From: Flavobacteriaceae bacterium
GTDB lineage: Bacteria; Bacteroidota; Bacteroidia; Flavobacteriales; Flavobacteriaceae
Direction of reading: 5' to 3'
DNA: 64,000 nucleotides
NCBI GenBank assembly: GCA_016649715.1
Contig: JAENXC010000018.1
Coordinates: 1 to 64,000, forward strand
The position numbers and the translations under genes were made by a program. Within the stretch, counting starts at the first letter, position 1; every line of letters starts with the position of its first letter. This document shows, piece by piece, positions 8,001-15,506 of this stretch. The notes below the pieces were generated by a model, which had not been told where the DNA came from, ran no database searches, and saw only the letters and a program-made list of their open reading frames with translations.

Positions 8001-10928
8001 AATAATTTCAACATCCCAATTAATTATTTAAATAAGGTAAGAAGCCAATTATTCTCAACAATATTTAAAAATAGTTTTGGAATTTATACGGATGTAAATT
8101 CTGAAAGCTCGGGTATAGGCTATCTTATTATAAGACAGGATCGAAGTAACGAATTTTACAGAGCATTATCAACTATGCTCCCAACCCATATAGCTATAGA
8201 TAGTTTCATAAATGTGTTTTTAAGAATTATGGGAGATGCATATAGGTATGATGACCCGGATTCTTTTGACTCTCAAGTTTATGGAAGTTATCAAGACCTA
8301 CCAGTCAAATATCGAAACTATATAGAAGTTTTTTCTGATAATTATGGCTTAGAATCATTAGAACTAGGAAATAATATATATGCGTACTTAAGCCAAAAAT
8401 TCGGTAATCAAAGATTTATAATAGAGCCTAGTGCATTAGACTTTGAAAAAGTCCAGGATCAAGATGATTATTATAAATGTATCAACTGTTCAAAAATCCA
8501 TTTGCATAGAGGTTCAGGGTTATGTTCAAATTTACAGTGTTTAGAACCTTTACCAATTAAAAGCTCAGGCAAGGTTGAAGAAATCAGAAGAACTAATTTT
8601 ATTAGTTATGATGTCCTAGTGGAACCGCGAAAACTTAAAAGACTAAGAACGGCTGAATTAACTGGACAAACAGATAATCAAGCTGAAAGGCAATTAGAAT
8701 TTAAAGGTGTTATAATAAATACAGACCCCATAGAACATAAACGTGAACAGCTGTCAAAAGAAATTGATATGATTAATGTTACAACCACTATGGAAGTAGG
8801 TATTGATATTGGTAGTTTACAGGCCATCTTTCAGGGGAATATGCCGCCCACCAGATATAATTATCAGCAGCGTGTAGGTCGTGGCGGTCGTCGTGGACAA
8901 CCGTTTTCAGCAGCATTAACATTTTGTCGAGGTAAAAGTCACGATACATATTATTATTTTGACGGAATTGATGAAATAACTGGTGGAATAGCACCCGCAC
9001 CAATTTTAGCCCTGGCACCAACTAAAGTTCAAGATCAATATCAAATAAAATTGCCTATTGTAAGAAGAATGTTAACCAAGATAATATTAAAACTTGCTTT
9101 TCAAACTATAGAAACAACGGCTATTAACGATGATACTCACGGTGAATTTGGATTAGCTGAAGAATGGAATATATATAGAGAAGATATTTTAAGTTGGCTT
9201 GCAAATAATCCTAAGATGATTGATGAATACGTAGACTATTATCTAAATCAATTTAACTATCAAAATAGAATTTCTAAGGATATATCCAACTTAAAGCACT
9301 GGATAAAAAATGATTTAGTTTCTGAAATTGGTAAAGCAGTAAGAAACAATATCTATACTGAGGGATTAGCACAAACATTAGCTGAATCGGGTTTATTGCC
9401 TATGTATGGAATGCCAAGCAATTCACGAAGTTTTTATCACGGAGTTAATGCCAATGAAATTAGAGAAATAAATAGAAGTTTAGAACAGTCAATAACCGAA
9501 TTCGCCCCTGGTTCTGTAAAAACCAAAGATAAAGGAGAGTACGAATCAATTGGCCTTACAGTACCTTTGAAAATTCAATGGTCATATGCTAATAACAGTC
9601 GATGGATCCAAACCTTTAAGCAATACGATGGTCAAAATATAAATCAATTTAATGCGCTAGAAAATAGCTATAGTTTAGTTTTGGAGGCGGATGAGAATAT
9701 TAGAAATATTGAAAGTCCGTCAAATCAACAAGAAGACCCAGAATTAAAACGGGTTAAATTAGTGGTCCCGAAGGCATTTAGATCCAACCAGTTACTTCAA
9801 AATAATGGAAATCTCATTAATAATATGGACGTTAATTCCGGGTTTTCTACTTCTAGAATTTATGCTAATGAAGTTGATGATGAAGTATTACGATCCTCTC
9901 TTGACAATTATCAATTAACATATTATAACTATGGGTCGGACATTTGGCATATTAACAATAATAATGGCAATTATTTTGAAGGTGTAGCTTTAAAGGATTT
10001 TATTCCCTCAGGTAGCAATCGGCCAGAAAAGACTTCTATAAGTGCAACTAATGGAGTTGATACAGAAGAAGTCGAATTTGAACCTAATTTTATTTTAACT
10101 AAATATTTGTCAGATTTTGACCACGAAGATGTTCAGAAAATTGCAATTGGAGCTCAAAAAACCACAGAAATAATAAAAATACAGATCTCAAATATACCAC
10201 CAGAATTAAATTTGAACCTTCAAACTGGCAATGTTCCTGCCATAAAAGCGGCTTTTTATTCAGCAGCATTTATTCTTCAAAGAGTTACAGCAGACATTTT
10301 AGATGTTGAGCCTCAAGAGATAGAAATAAGTGAATTAAAATCAGAAAACGGAAATCCATATTTATTTTTAAGCGATGCCGCCCCCAATGGTTCAGGCTTC
10401 GTAAACTACTTATATGAGAATTTTGATTCGATATTAACCCAAATATTAAATTTTGAACATAAGTTTATTAAGTCAATTATTGATCACAAAAATTCTTGCT
10501 ATTCCTCTTGTCAAAAATGTTTAAACTCGTATAACAACTCAGGATATCATCACGTACTAGATTGGCGATTAGGTTTAGGTTTAATAAGGTTGATGAAAGA
10601 AAAAGATTATACGTTTGGATTAACAAACATTAATTTAGATCATAAGGAGATTACCGATGTGTTTGACATTATCAATAAATGTGTCGAAACCTATTCAAAA
10701 GTGGATATCAAAACCGAGATTGTACTAGGTGATGAGATTAATTATTTAAAAACAAAAAAAGGAGATTCTATAGTTGGAGAATCATTTGAATACAAATTGA
10801 TTAAACATCCTTTATGGAATGATTCTGCAATTATGCAAGCTTTGGTTAATCTTTTAGGTAAGGATCATATACCATCGTTTCATCAGATAGAATCAATTTT
10901 TGATACTTTACGAGTAGTAAAAGTTTAG
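5037..10928 (+). CDS. druE: DruE-like giant DEAD/DEAH-box helicase with DUF1998
   Basis: At 1963 aa this is a superfamily 2 helicase. Visible motifs are a Q-motif-like YQHQ near residue 115, Walker A GTGSGKT at 137-143, MNALVEDQM, a DELH box near 362, SSASLGD (motif III), and TTTMEVGIDIG followed by QQRVGRGGRRG (motifs V and VI). Three Cys-pair clusters (LRCEKC, HICPSC, YKCINC plus LCSNLQC) suggest inserted zinc ribbons. Near the C-terminus, a CYSSCQKCLNSYNN cluster is typical of the DUF1998 domain of DrmA, DruE and related helicases. Its size and its position after a roughly 1100-aa partner favour DruE of type III Druantia over DISARM DrmA, which is shorter and accompanied by DrmB and a methyltransferase, neither of which is present. 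It is the last gene of the overlapping Argonaute-DruH-DruE operon. Confidence 0.75.
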   Translation: MLTNNYENLLGIDPIGAFQKIKENYLRYFKTMYRFNDPDLDKRKNEELLKNFALFRDPYLELLPEYNTTKVNGQTIKSIEEISQLILEGFDDDIITTKSFLKDFIIPGLMNYPPYQHQVDMLIKAFVDKRNVVINSGTGSGKTEAFVLPLLASLYKEGRQWKTPLYDYLDWFNQQSAESGYMPIQRSGENRKAAIRSLILYPMNALVEDQMTRLRKTLDSDEVRSHFDDEDGLKGNRIYFGQYNGKTIISGNYRGKNKTKRNTCYRKLQEIRNRANEIENFVHKNPNKKDDVSYILPRLAGNSRTAEMVTRWDMQETPPDILITNFSMLSVMLMRSIERNMFKSTQEWLKEDPNHVFHLIVDELHLFRGTSGTEIAYLIRMFLDAIGLKPTIQKNNKRVPNPQLRILASSASLGDADKTQEYLEQFFGVYFEDSSQTAFEIQTGDDYVPILKNQLNFKPFEIVTPKYIELQADEKIAIQKELSTALGVKSIEEYFIKNADSIFAQFINAFKNLDGRVTPISIKELSKRIFNDNDAALRGFFIIRASEEINGLNNLKLPRIRFHQFYKYIEGLWPEIMPQKEGEPQNPFGELMYMPVTAKNSEDGMIHKVLETLRCEKCASPFIGGNKKVDTLQNGIQKWNLSLNSPNLDKIPNHSATPLVQNKWYHEYAIFWPCENNEDEFKLMTTDNNGQRFRDDFPQTNQNNRKTFGHTGVRGNWRKSFLNAYTGEVFFDNPNNNETLIKGYTFVLTRNNNRNRDQIIDFDDKFSEIVPLQALPHICPSCSADYSLRVYTKSSIRSFRTGIARSNQVLSKELIYQLDSQNPKLVGFSDSREDAASQAFGIEKEHFRDVVRVLFLQCLEELSKPNPKIAELIEDVKTKGTEVFKKLHEYTPYIDNAAEIIGHILVNNEVEINKLLKPETTINVESLVETQNNQLNGPLIKKLLELGINPNGVGYDNELVKGHHWSNFYDFEKGNIADISTIRNRIKDNNFNIPINYLNKVRSQLFSTIFKNSFGIYTDVNSESSGIGYLIIRQDRSNEFYRALSTMLPTHIAIDSFINVFLRIMGDAYRYDDPDSFDSQVYGSYQDLPVKYRNYIEVFSDNYGLESLELGNNIYAYLSQKFGNQRFIIEPSALDFEKVQDQDDYYKCINCSKIHLHRGSGLCSNLQCLEPLPIKSSGKVEEIRRTNFISYDVLVEPRKLKRLRTAELTGQTDNQAERQLEFKGVIINTDPIEHKREQLSKEIDMINVTTTMEVGIDIGSLQAIFQGNMPPTRYNYQQRVGRGGRRGQPFSAALTFCRGKSHDTYYYFDGIDEITGGIAPAPILALAPTKVQDQYQIKLPIVRRMLTKIILKLAFQTIETTAINDDTHGEFGLAEEWNIYREDILSWLANNPKMIDEYVDYYLNQFNYQNRISKDISNLKHWIKNDLVSEIGKAVRNNIYTEGLAQTLAESGLLPMYGMPSNSRSFYHGVNANEIREINRSLEQSITEFAPGSVKTKDKGEYESIGLTVPLKIQWSYANNSRWIQTFKQYDGQNINQFNALENSYSLVLEADENIRNIESPSNQQEDPELKRVKLVVPKAFRSNQLLQNNGNLINNMDVNSGFSTSRIYANEVDDEVLRSSLDNYQLTYYNYGSDIWHINNNNGNYFEGVALKDFIPSGSNRPEKTSISATNGVDTEEVEFEPNFILTKYLSDFDHEDVQKIAIGAQKTTEIIKIQISNIPPELNLNLQTGNVPAIKAAFYSAAFILQRVTADILDVEPQEIEISELKSENGNPYLFLSDAAPNGSGFVNYLYENFDSILTQILNFEHKFIKSIIDHKNSCYSSCQKCLNSYNNSGYHHVLDWRLGLGLIRLMKEKDYTFGLTNINLDHKEITDVFDIINKCVETYSKVDIKTEIVLGDEINYLKTKKGDSIVGESFEYKLIKHPLWNDSAIMQALVNLLGKDHIPSFHQIESIFDTLRVVKV

Positions 10929-10980
10929 TCAATTGAAAAACCTAGATAAATGTTTATCGAAACGAAGCAATAAACCCCTT

Positions 10981-11020
10981 CTATCCTGCAATGTGTCGCC
11001 TCAGGCCACCTTGTAGGTAT
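10981..11020 (+). repeat. 40-bp boundary repeat, copy 1
   Basis: These 40 bases match 17329-17368 at 35 of 40 positions. The core AGGCCACCTTGT is identical and contains or adjoins small dyads (GCC-TCA-GGC, ACCT-TGT-AGGT). The two copies bracket the five-gene cassette from the PIF1 helicase to the UvrD helicase. It could be a recombination or exchange site, a protein-binding site or a dispersed intergenic repeat; the sequence alone does not decide. Confidence 0.7.
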
Positions 11021-11023
11021 TAC

Positions 11024-11068
11024 CCCACAATCCCCGATCACGCAAAGAATAAGTTGTGGTTTTTATAA
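11024..11068 (+). pseudogene. Relic of a second Argonaute 3' end
   Basis: Fourteen codons ending in TAA read PTIPDHAKNKLWFL, matching the C-terminus of the Argonaute gene at 1757-1798 (STIPDHAKDKLWFL) at 12 of 14 residues. Several of the DNA differences are synonymous (AAA/AAG, TTA/TTG, TTC/TTT, CTA/TTA). The copy therefore comes from a diverged, formerly selected allele and not from a recent duplication. Nothing upstream (the 40-bp repeat) resembles the Argonaute. It marks a recombination junction just downstream of the druH-druE pair. Confidence 0.75.
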
Positions 11069-11081
11069 ATAAATAACACCT

Positions 11082-13883
11082 ATGCAATTCACGAACAACG
11101 AATTTATACAAGCCCTAAACCTAATAGAGAATACAAATCAATCATTTTTTCTAACGGGGAAAGCAGGCACAGGAAAATCTTCCTTTCTAAAACACATTGT
11201 AAAAACGTGTGGAAAAGAATTCGTAGTAGTGGCACCTACAGGTATTGCAGCTATAAATGCAAATGGGGTGACGATTAATTCATTATTTGGTTTTCCCTTT
11301 AGACCGCTCCTTCCTGCCGATGAAGGCATAACTATCTATCCGCCAGATTCTTCAAAACGTGAATTACTGAATAAAATGGACACACTCATCATCGATGAAG
11401 TATCAATGGTCCGAGCTGATGTAATAGATGCCATAGATTACTCCTTACGAAAAAACACCAACAATCTTTCCCTCCCTTTCGGAGGTAAACAAGTGATATT
11501 CATTGGAGATCTATTTCAACTAGAACCTGTCGTTGCAGGTATTCGCGATAAGGAAATAATATCAGAACTGTATGATTCCCCCTATTTCTTCAGTGCTCAC
11601 ATACTTAAGGAAATTCAATTGCCGGTGGTGGAACTAATTGAGCTGTTCCGTCAAGAGGATAATTACTTTATAGACTTCCTTCAGAAAGTTAGAGATGCGT
11701 CCATAACAGCTGAAGAAATAAATACTTTCAATAAGAAAATTGACAACAACCAACATCTTGTCGAAGAAGAGTTCGTTATAACACTTACTACAAGAAACAA
11801 TGCAGCCAATCATCTTAATAATAGAAAATTAAGTGAAATTAAAAACAAAAGTTATTTCTATGAAGCCAGTATTACGGGGACTTTTGCGAGCAGCAAATTC
11901 CCTACAGATTTAGAACTAGAACTAAAAGTAGGCGCACAAGTGGTATGTGTAAAAAACGACCCCGCAAATAGATGGTACAATGGCAGTATTGCCAAAATAC
12001 ACAGTTTGAGCGAAAATGAAATAGAGATAGAACTGGAGAATAATCATATTGAAAAAATAACTCAAGTAAGCTGGGAAAACCAAACTTATACTTACAACCG
12101 AGAGAAAAAGAGAATAACGCAAGACGTTGAAGGTACTTTCACGCAATACCCCTTAAAACTAGCCTGGGCAATAACCATCCATAAAAGTCAAGGACTGACT
12201 TTCGAAAAATTAATCATTGACTTCCATACTGGCACCTTCGCCAGTGGTCAGGCTTATGTGGCCCTTAGTCGTGTAAAAAGCCTAGATGGACTTTATTTAA
12301 AACGACCTTTGGTACTTTGGGATGTATTGGTTAGTCAAGATGTGTTGGATTTTGAAAATCATTCAGCAGCAACTAAAGAAAAAAATAAAGATTTAATCTT
12401 AAATATAGCGGAAAAAAATACACCCTTGATGGTAGAATTAATTTCAAGTTTTTATCCACTTACAGATAACTTAATTATTAAGTTTGGTGACAAACTAGTC
12501 TGGAAGAAAATAATAAAAAATGTCAATAAAGATATTTCTAATGAAGTTTTAATTCAGTTCTCTGAAAAAATAAATTGGTCAATTTTGATAAAAAAAATGA
12601 GTTTCGGTTATAAGAGACAAGAACTTGTTCGAAAACTTCTTGACTTACAAGTAGTAGATATAAACTTATGTGATGGATTACCGCTTAGTAATACTTTTTT
12701 TGAAAAATATGAAAAGCAATTAGATTGGCAAGATGTTAGTGCAAAAAGCAATGTCGGGTGGAATATTTCTTTCTTACATCAATTCAAAAAAAAACTTTTA
12801 TGGAAATCAAGCTCCAAAACTTCCAATAAAACGTTAAGCAACAATCCATATCTTCCTTGGAGCATAGAATTAATTAATGAATTTGTTGATGAATGGGACT
12901 GGGTTGATCTAAGCTGTAATAAAGGCATCCCTTGGTCTATAGAGATAATTCAAGAATTTGAAGAAAAATGGGCGTGGGGTTTTTTAAGTTCAAATACATC
13001 TTTGCCTTGGTCTGAAGAGTTAATAGACACTTTTAAAACTAAATGGAAATGGTCAAATGGAGTTGAGCACAATTTTGAAAAACAATATTTTAACGGTTTA
13101 AGCCTTAATGAAGCTATACCTTGGTCAATTAATCTTATTGATAAATTTAAAGAACAACTTAACTGGAGAAATCTTAGCAGTATCAAATCATTACCGTGGT
13201 CTAAAGAACTCATTGAACATTTTTATGAAAGTTGGGATTGGGAAACACTCTCTAGAAATAATGCCATTAATTGGTCGCTCGAAATGGTATTTAGATGGAA
13301 AGATAGGCTTAGTTTTTATTCACTATCTCATAAAGATTATTTAAAATTTCCCTTGGACTTCATCAGGGATAATGTAAATAAATTTGATTGGGAAGGTGAT
13401 GAATACGGATTTTCTGGGGGATTAAGTGATAATCCCAATCTTCCCTGGTCAGAAGGATTTATTGAGGAATTTAAAGATAAGTTTAACTGGTTCAGGCTTA
13501 GTGCTCAGGATTTTTTACCTTGGAGTGAAAGTTTTATTGAGAACTATTCAAATTATTTCTGCTGGGAAAATTTATCTTGCAACACAGCAATTCCTTGGTC
13601 CACAAAGCTAATCGACAAATATATAGATAAATGGGATTGGGAAACACTTAGTGGCAATCCAGCAATTAATTGGACAGAAGAAATGCTTTCCAAATACGAA
13701 CATAATTTAATTTGGAAAAACAGTTTTAGAAATCTAAGTAATAATAGAGGTCTCCATCATAGCATTCCTTTAATACACAAATATGCTTCTAAATGGGAGG
13801 CTAGTGAAGAAATCTGGAACTGCTTTTCACCATATTTCGATGATGCTTTAATAGAGCAAATCCTAAAAAGTATCAAAAAATGA
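11082..13883 (+). CDS. PIF1-family helicase with C-terminal Trp-rich repeats
   Basis: The N-terminal 420 residues form an SF1B PIF1/RecD2-like helicase: GKAGTGKS at 26-33, VVVAPTGIAAINA (motif Ia), LIIDEVSMV near 102-110, FIGDLFQLEPV (motif III), and AITIHKSQGLTF followed by GQAYVALSRVKS (motifs V and VI). From about residue 560 to 915 come at least 12 units of about 24-25 residues built on LSxNxxIPWSxELIxxFxxKWxW, with more degenerate units before them. The array is reminiscent of the NPxxxW-type repeats of giant-virus proteins and probably forms an extended helical recognition or scaffold domain; that role is inference. The stop overlaps the next start (ATGA), so it is coupled to the HEPN-like gene. 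The gene follows the Argonaute relic and repeat copy 1. Confidence 0.85.
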   Translation: MQFTNNEFIQALNLIENTNQSFFLTGKAGTGKSSFLKHIVKTCGKEFVVVAPTGIAAINANGVTINSLFGFPFRPLLPADEGITIYPPDSSKRELLNKMDTLIIDEVSMVRADVIDAIDYSLRKNTNNLSLPFGGKQVIFIGDLFQLEPVVAGIRDKEIISELYDSPYFFSAHILKEIQLPVVELIELFRQEDNYFIDFLQKVRDASITAEEINTFNKKIDNNQHLVEEEFVITLTTRNNAANHLNNRKLSEIKNKSYFYEASITGTFASSKFPTDLELELKVGAQVVCVKNDPANRWYNGSIAKIHSLSENEIEIELENNHIEKITQVSWENQTYTYNREKKRITQDVEGTFTQYPLKLAWAITIHKSQGLTFEKLIIDFHTGTFASGQAYVALSRVKSLDGLYLKRPLVLWDVLVSQDVLDFENHSAATKEKNKDLILNIAEKNTPLMVELISSFYPLTDNLIIKFGDKLVWKKIIKNVNKDISNEVLIQFSEKINWSILIKKMSFGYKRQELVRKLLDLQVVDINLCDGLPLSNTFFEKYEKQLDWQDVSAKSNVGWNISFLHQFKKKLLWKSSSKTSNKTLSNNPYLPWSIELINEFVDEWDWVDLSCNKGIPWSIEIIQEFEEKWAWGFLSSNTSLPWSEELIDTFKTKWKWSNGVEHNFEKQYFNGLSLNEAIPWSINLIDKFKEQLNWRNLSSIKSLPWSKELIEHFYESWDWETLSRNNAINWSLEMVFRWKDRLSFYSLSHKDYLKFPLDFIRDNVNKFDWEGDEYGFSGGLSDNPNLPWSEGFIEEFKDKFNWFRLSAQDFLPWSESFIENYSNYFCWENLSCNTAIPWSTKLIDKYIDKWDWETLSGNPAINWTEEMLSKYEHNLIWKNSFRNLSNNRGLHHSIPLIHKYASKWEASEEIWNCFSPYFDDALIEQILKSIKK

Positions 13884-14551
13884 GAGTAGCAGGAAAACTA
13901 ACGGATAAGGACTGGAAAGAGTTAGCTTGTAATTTAAAACCTGAAGAAAACCAAAACTGGGGCAATGCATTCCACTTCTTTGAAGAACGCATCCGGACAA
14001 GATATTTAGAACCTATACTAACAATTCTGGATATGGAAAAGTATGAAGGAGAAGGTTTTGCAATAGTTAATTTGCAATGTTCCCTTATAGAAACTATTGA
14101 AAGCTTTATTAATGGATGGATTTATAACCAAAAGGAAAATGAGGATAAAGGACTGGTAAAAAATTCCTGGTACAAAAATACTTTGCATAAGGATAATAGG
14201 ATTGGTTCAGTAAATAGTGCTGAAATATTCATTTCTTTTTTTAAAAAACGTTTACCCTTTATAAAAATGAATATAAATGGTCTCCTATTCTATCAAGAAG
14301 TACGATGTCCTTTGTTACACGAAACCCAAACCAAAAGCAACTGGAGAATAAAAAAATGTAGTTCAGCTACCGAATCTTATTGCGAAAGCCCCACTTCAAA
14401 AATTATTTACCGTGACCAGTTTCAAAGGGATTTAGAAGTGGTTATTAAAAACTATAAAGAATGTTTAATTGAACGTAAAAACTTAGGAGAAATCAAAAAG
14501 CACGAACTAAGACAAAACTTTAAGGCAAAGTTCAATCATTTATGCAAATAA
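13880..14551 (+). CDS. HEPN-like protein with Rx4H motif
   Basis: This 223-aa soluble, mainly helical protein has no signal peptide. Residues 139-149 contain VRCPLLHE, giving an Arg-x4-His motif (R142, H147) characteristic of HEPN ribonucleases. The surrounding pattern (long helices, a hydrophobic stretch before the Arg, HETQTKSNWRI after it) fits a HEPN fold. HEPN proteins are frequent toxins or RNase effectors in defence islands. The start overlaps the helicase stop by 4 nt, so it is probably its functional partner. Family-level assignment rests on a single motif and context. Confidence 0.55.
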   Translation: MRVAGKLTDKDWKELACNLKPEENQNWGNAFHFFEERIRTRYLEPILTILDMEKYEGEGFAIVNLQCSLIETIESFINGWIYNQKENEDKGLVKNSWYKNTLHKDNRIGSVNSAEIFISFFKKRLPFIKMNINGLLFYQEVRCPLLHETQTKSNWRIKKCSSATESYCESPTSKIIYRDQFQRDLEVVIKNYKECLIERKNLGEIKKHELRQNFKAKFNHLCK

Positions 14552-14561
14552 CATACTCACT

Positions 14562-15128
14562 ATGAAAATCGCAATCCTCGGTTGGGGCTCATTAGTTTGG
14601 AATCCCAAATCACTTCAATATAATACCAATTGTGGTTGGCAAAAGGATGGTCCAATGCTACCATTGGAATTTTCTCGTATATCCAAAGATTTTAGATTAA
14701 CTATTGTTCTAGAACCCACTGCCCAACTGGTTCAGTCACTTTATGCTATTTCTACCAATACAACAATGGAGGAAGCAATATTGAATCTCGCAGTTAGAGA
14801 AGGTTCCGCCAGAAACGCAATTGGATATTTCGGTAAAAGCAATAATAAAAGCCATCCTGAGTCTTTCAAATATATTGAAAATATTAAAGAATGGTTGGCA
14901 ATACATCCCGAAATTGAAGCGGTAATTTGGACAAATCTTAACGCTAACTGGAAAGAAGCGGGCAGACTAAAATCAAAAAAGCAGGATAGAATAGAACATC
15001 TTAAAGCCTTGGATGGTCCAACTAAGGCAATAGCCGAAGAATACATAAGAAAGACACCTATTCAAATCGCAACCAATTTTCGCAAAGAAATAGAAAAAGA
15101 ACTTAAATGGTATCCCATAGAATTATGA
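14562..15128 (+). CDS. Gamma-glutamylcyclotransferase-like (AIG2/GGCT fold) protein
   Basis: The N-terminus MKIAILGWGSLVW is the GxGSLxW loop typical of the GGCT/AIG2-like fold, followed by PLEFSRISKDFRLTIVL, another segment common to bacterial members. The length of 188 aa suits the family. Known members cyclise gamma-glutamyl compounds, but many defence-associated relatives have unknown substrates, so no reaction is assigned. It lies 10 nt after the HEPN-like gene and overlaps the next gene by 4 nt if that starts at 15125. Confidence 0.65.
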   Translation: MKIAILGWGSLVWNPKSLQYNTNCGWQKDGPMLPLEFSRISKDFRLTIVLEPTAQLVQSLYAISTNTTMEEAILNLAVREGSARNAIGYFGKSNNKSHPESFKYIENIKEWLAIHPEIEAVIWTNLNANWKEAGRLKSKKQDRIEHLKALDGPTKAIAEEYIRKTPIQIATNFRKEIEKELKWYPIEL

Positions 15129-15490
15129 AAAAAGCGATACCTAATATAAATAAAAGTCAACAGTTTTCCGTTGAAGAAATCAAAGAGGCACTTATAAAAT
15201 CCTGTACTCATAACCAGCCCATACAATTCATTCCATATCTTCTTTCAAAAAATGTCACAGTAGAATCTCCAAACAAGATACGTTTTTACAGATATTTTAA
15301 ATATTTGCTAAACTGTGCCCTATGCAGCTCAGAAGGTGCATTGACACTAAAAATGGAAAAATACGCCTGGGAAGAAGATAAAGAAATAAGCTATTACAAC
15401 TTCTATGATGAGGTGCATAAATACAGTCGCTTATCGATAAAATATAAAGAGCTAAACAATCACATAGTTATCGACACAATGCCCTTTTAA
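15125..15490 (+). CDS. Small protein of unknown function
   Basis: I do not recognise this 121-aa soluble protein. It is rich in aromatic and charged residues in the second half (KYAWEEDKEISYYNFYDEVHKY) and has two close cysteines (NCALCSS). The chosen ATG gives an ATGA overlap with the preceding stop, the usual coupling in this cassette. A longer start at 15107 would add six residues. It sits 16 nt before the UvrD-like helicase and is therefore probably part of the same transcript. Confidence 0.65.
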   Translation: MKKAIPNINKSQQFSVEEIKEALIKSCTHNQPIQFIPYLLSKNVTVESPNKIRFYRYFKYLLNCALCSSEGALTLKMEKYAWEEDKEISYYNFYDEVHKYSRLSIKYKELNNHIVIDTMPF

Positions 15491-15506
15491 AGAAATCGAA
15501 AAAAAT

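Noticed and set aside
5037-10928. DISARM DrmA
   Set aside because: The helicase is much longer than DrmA and there is no DrmB, DrmC or methyltransferase; type III Druantia fits the size and gene order better.
10981-11020. Coding remnant in the 40-bp repeat (minus strand resembles a LysM-like YKVA...GDTLQ stretch)
   Set aside because: Copy 1 has an in-frame stop and only 13 codons match; too short to call a protein remnant.
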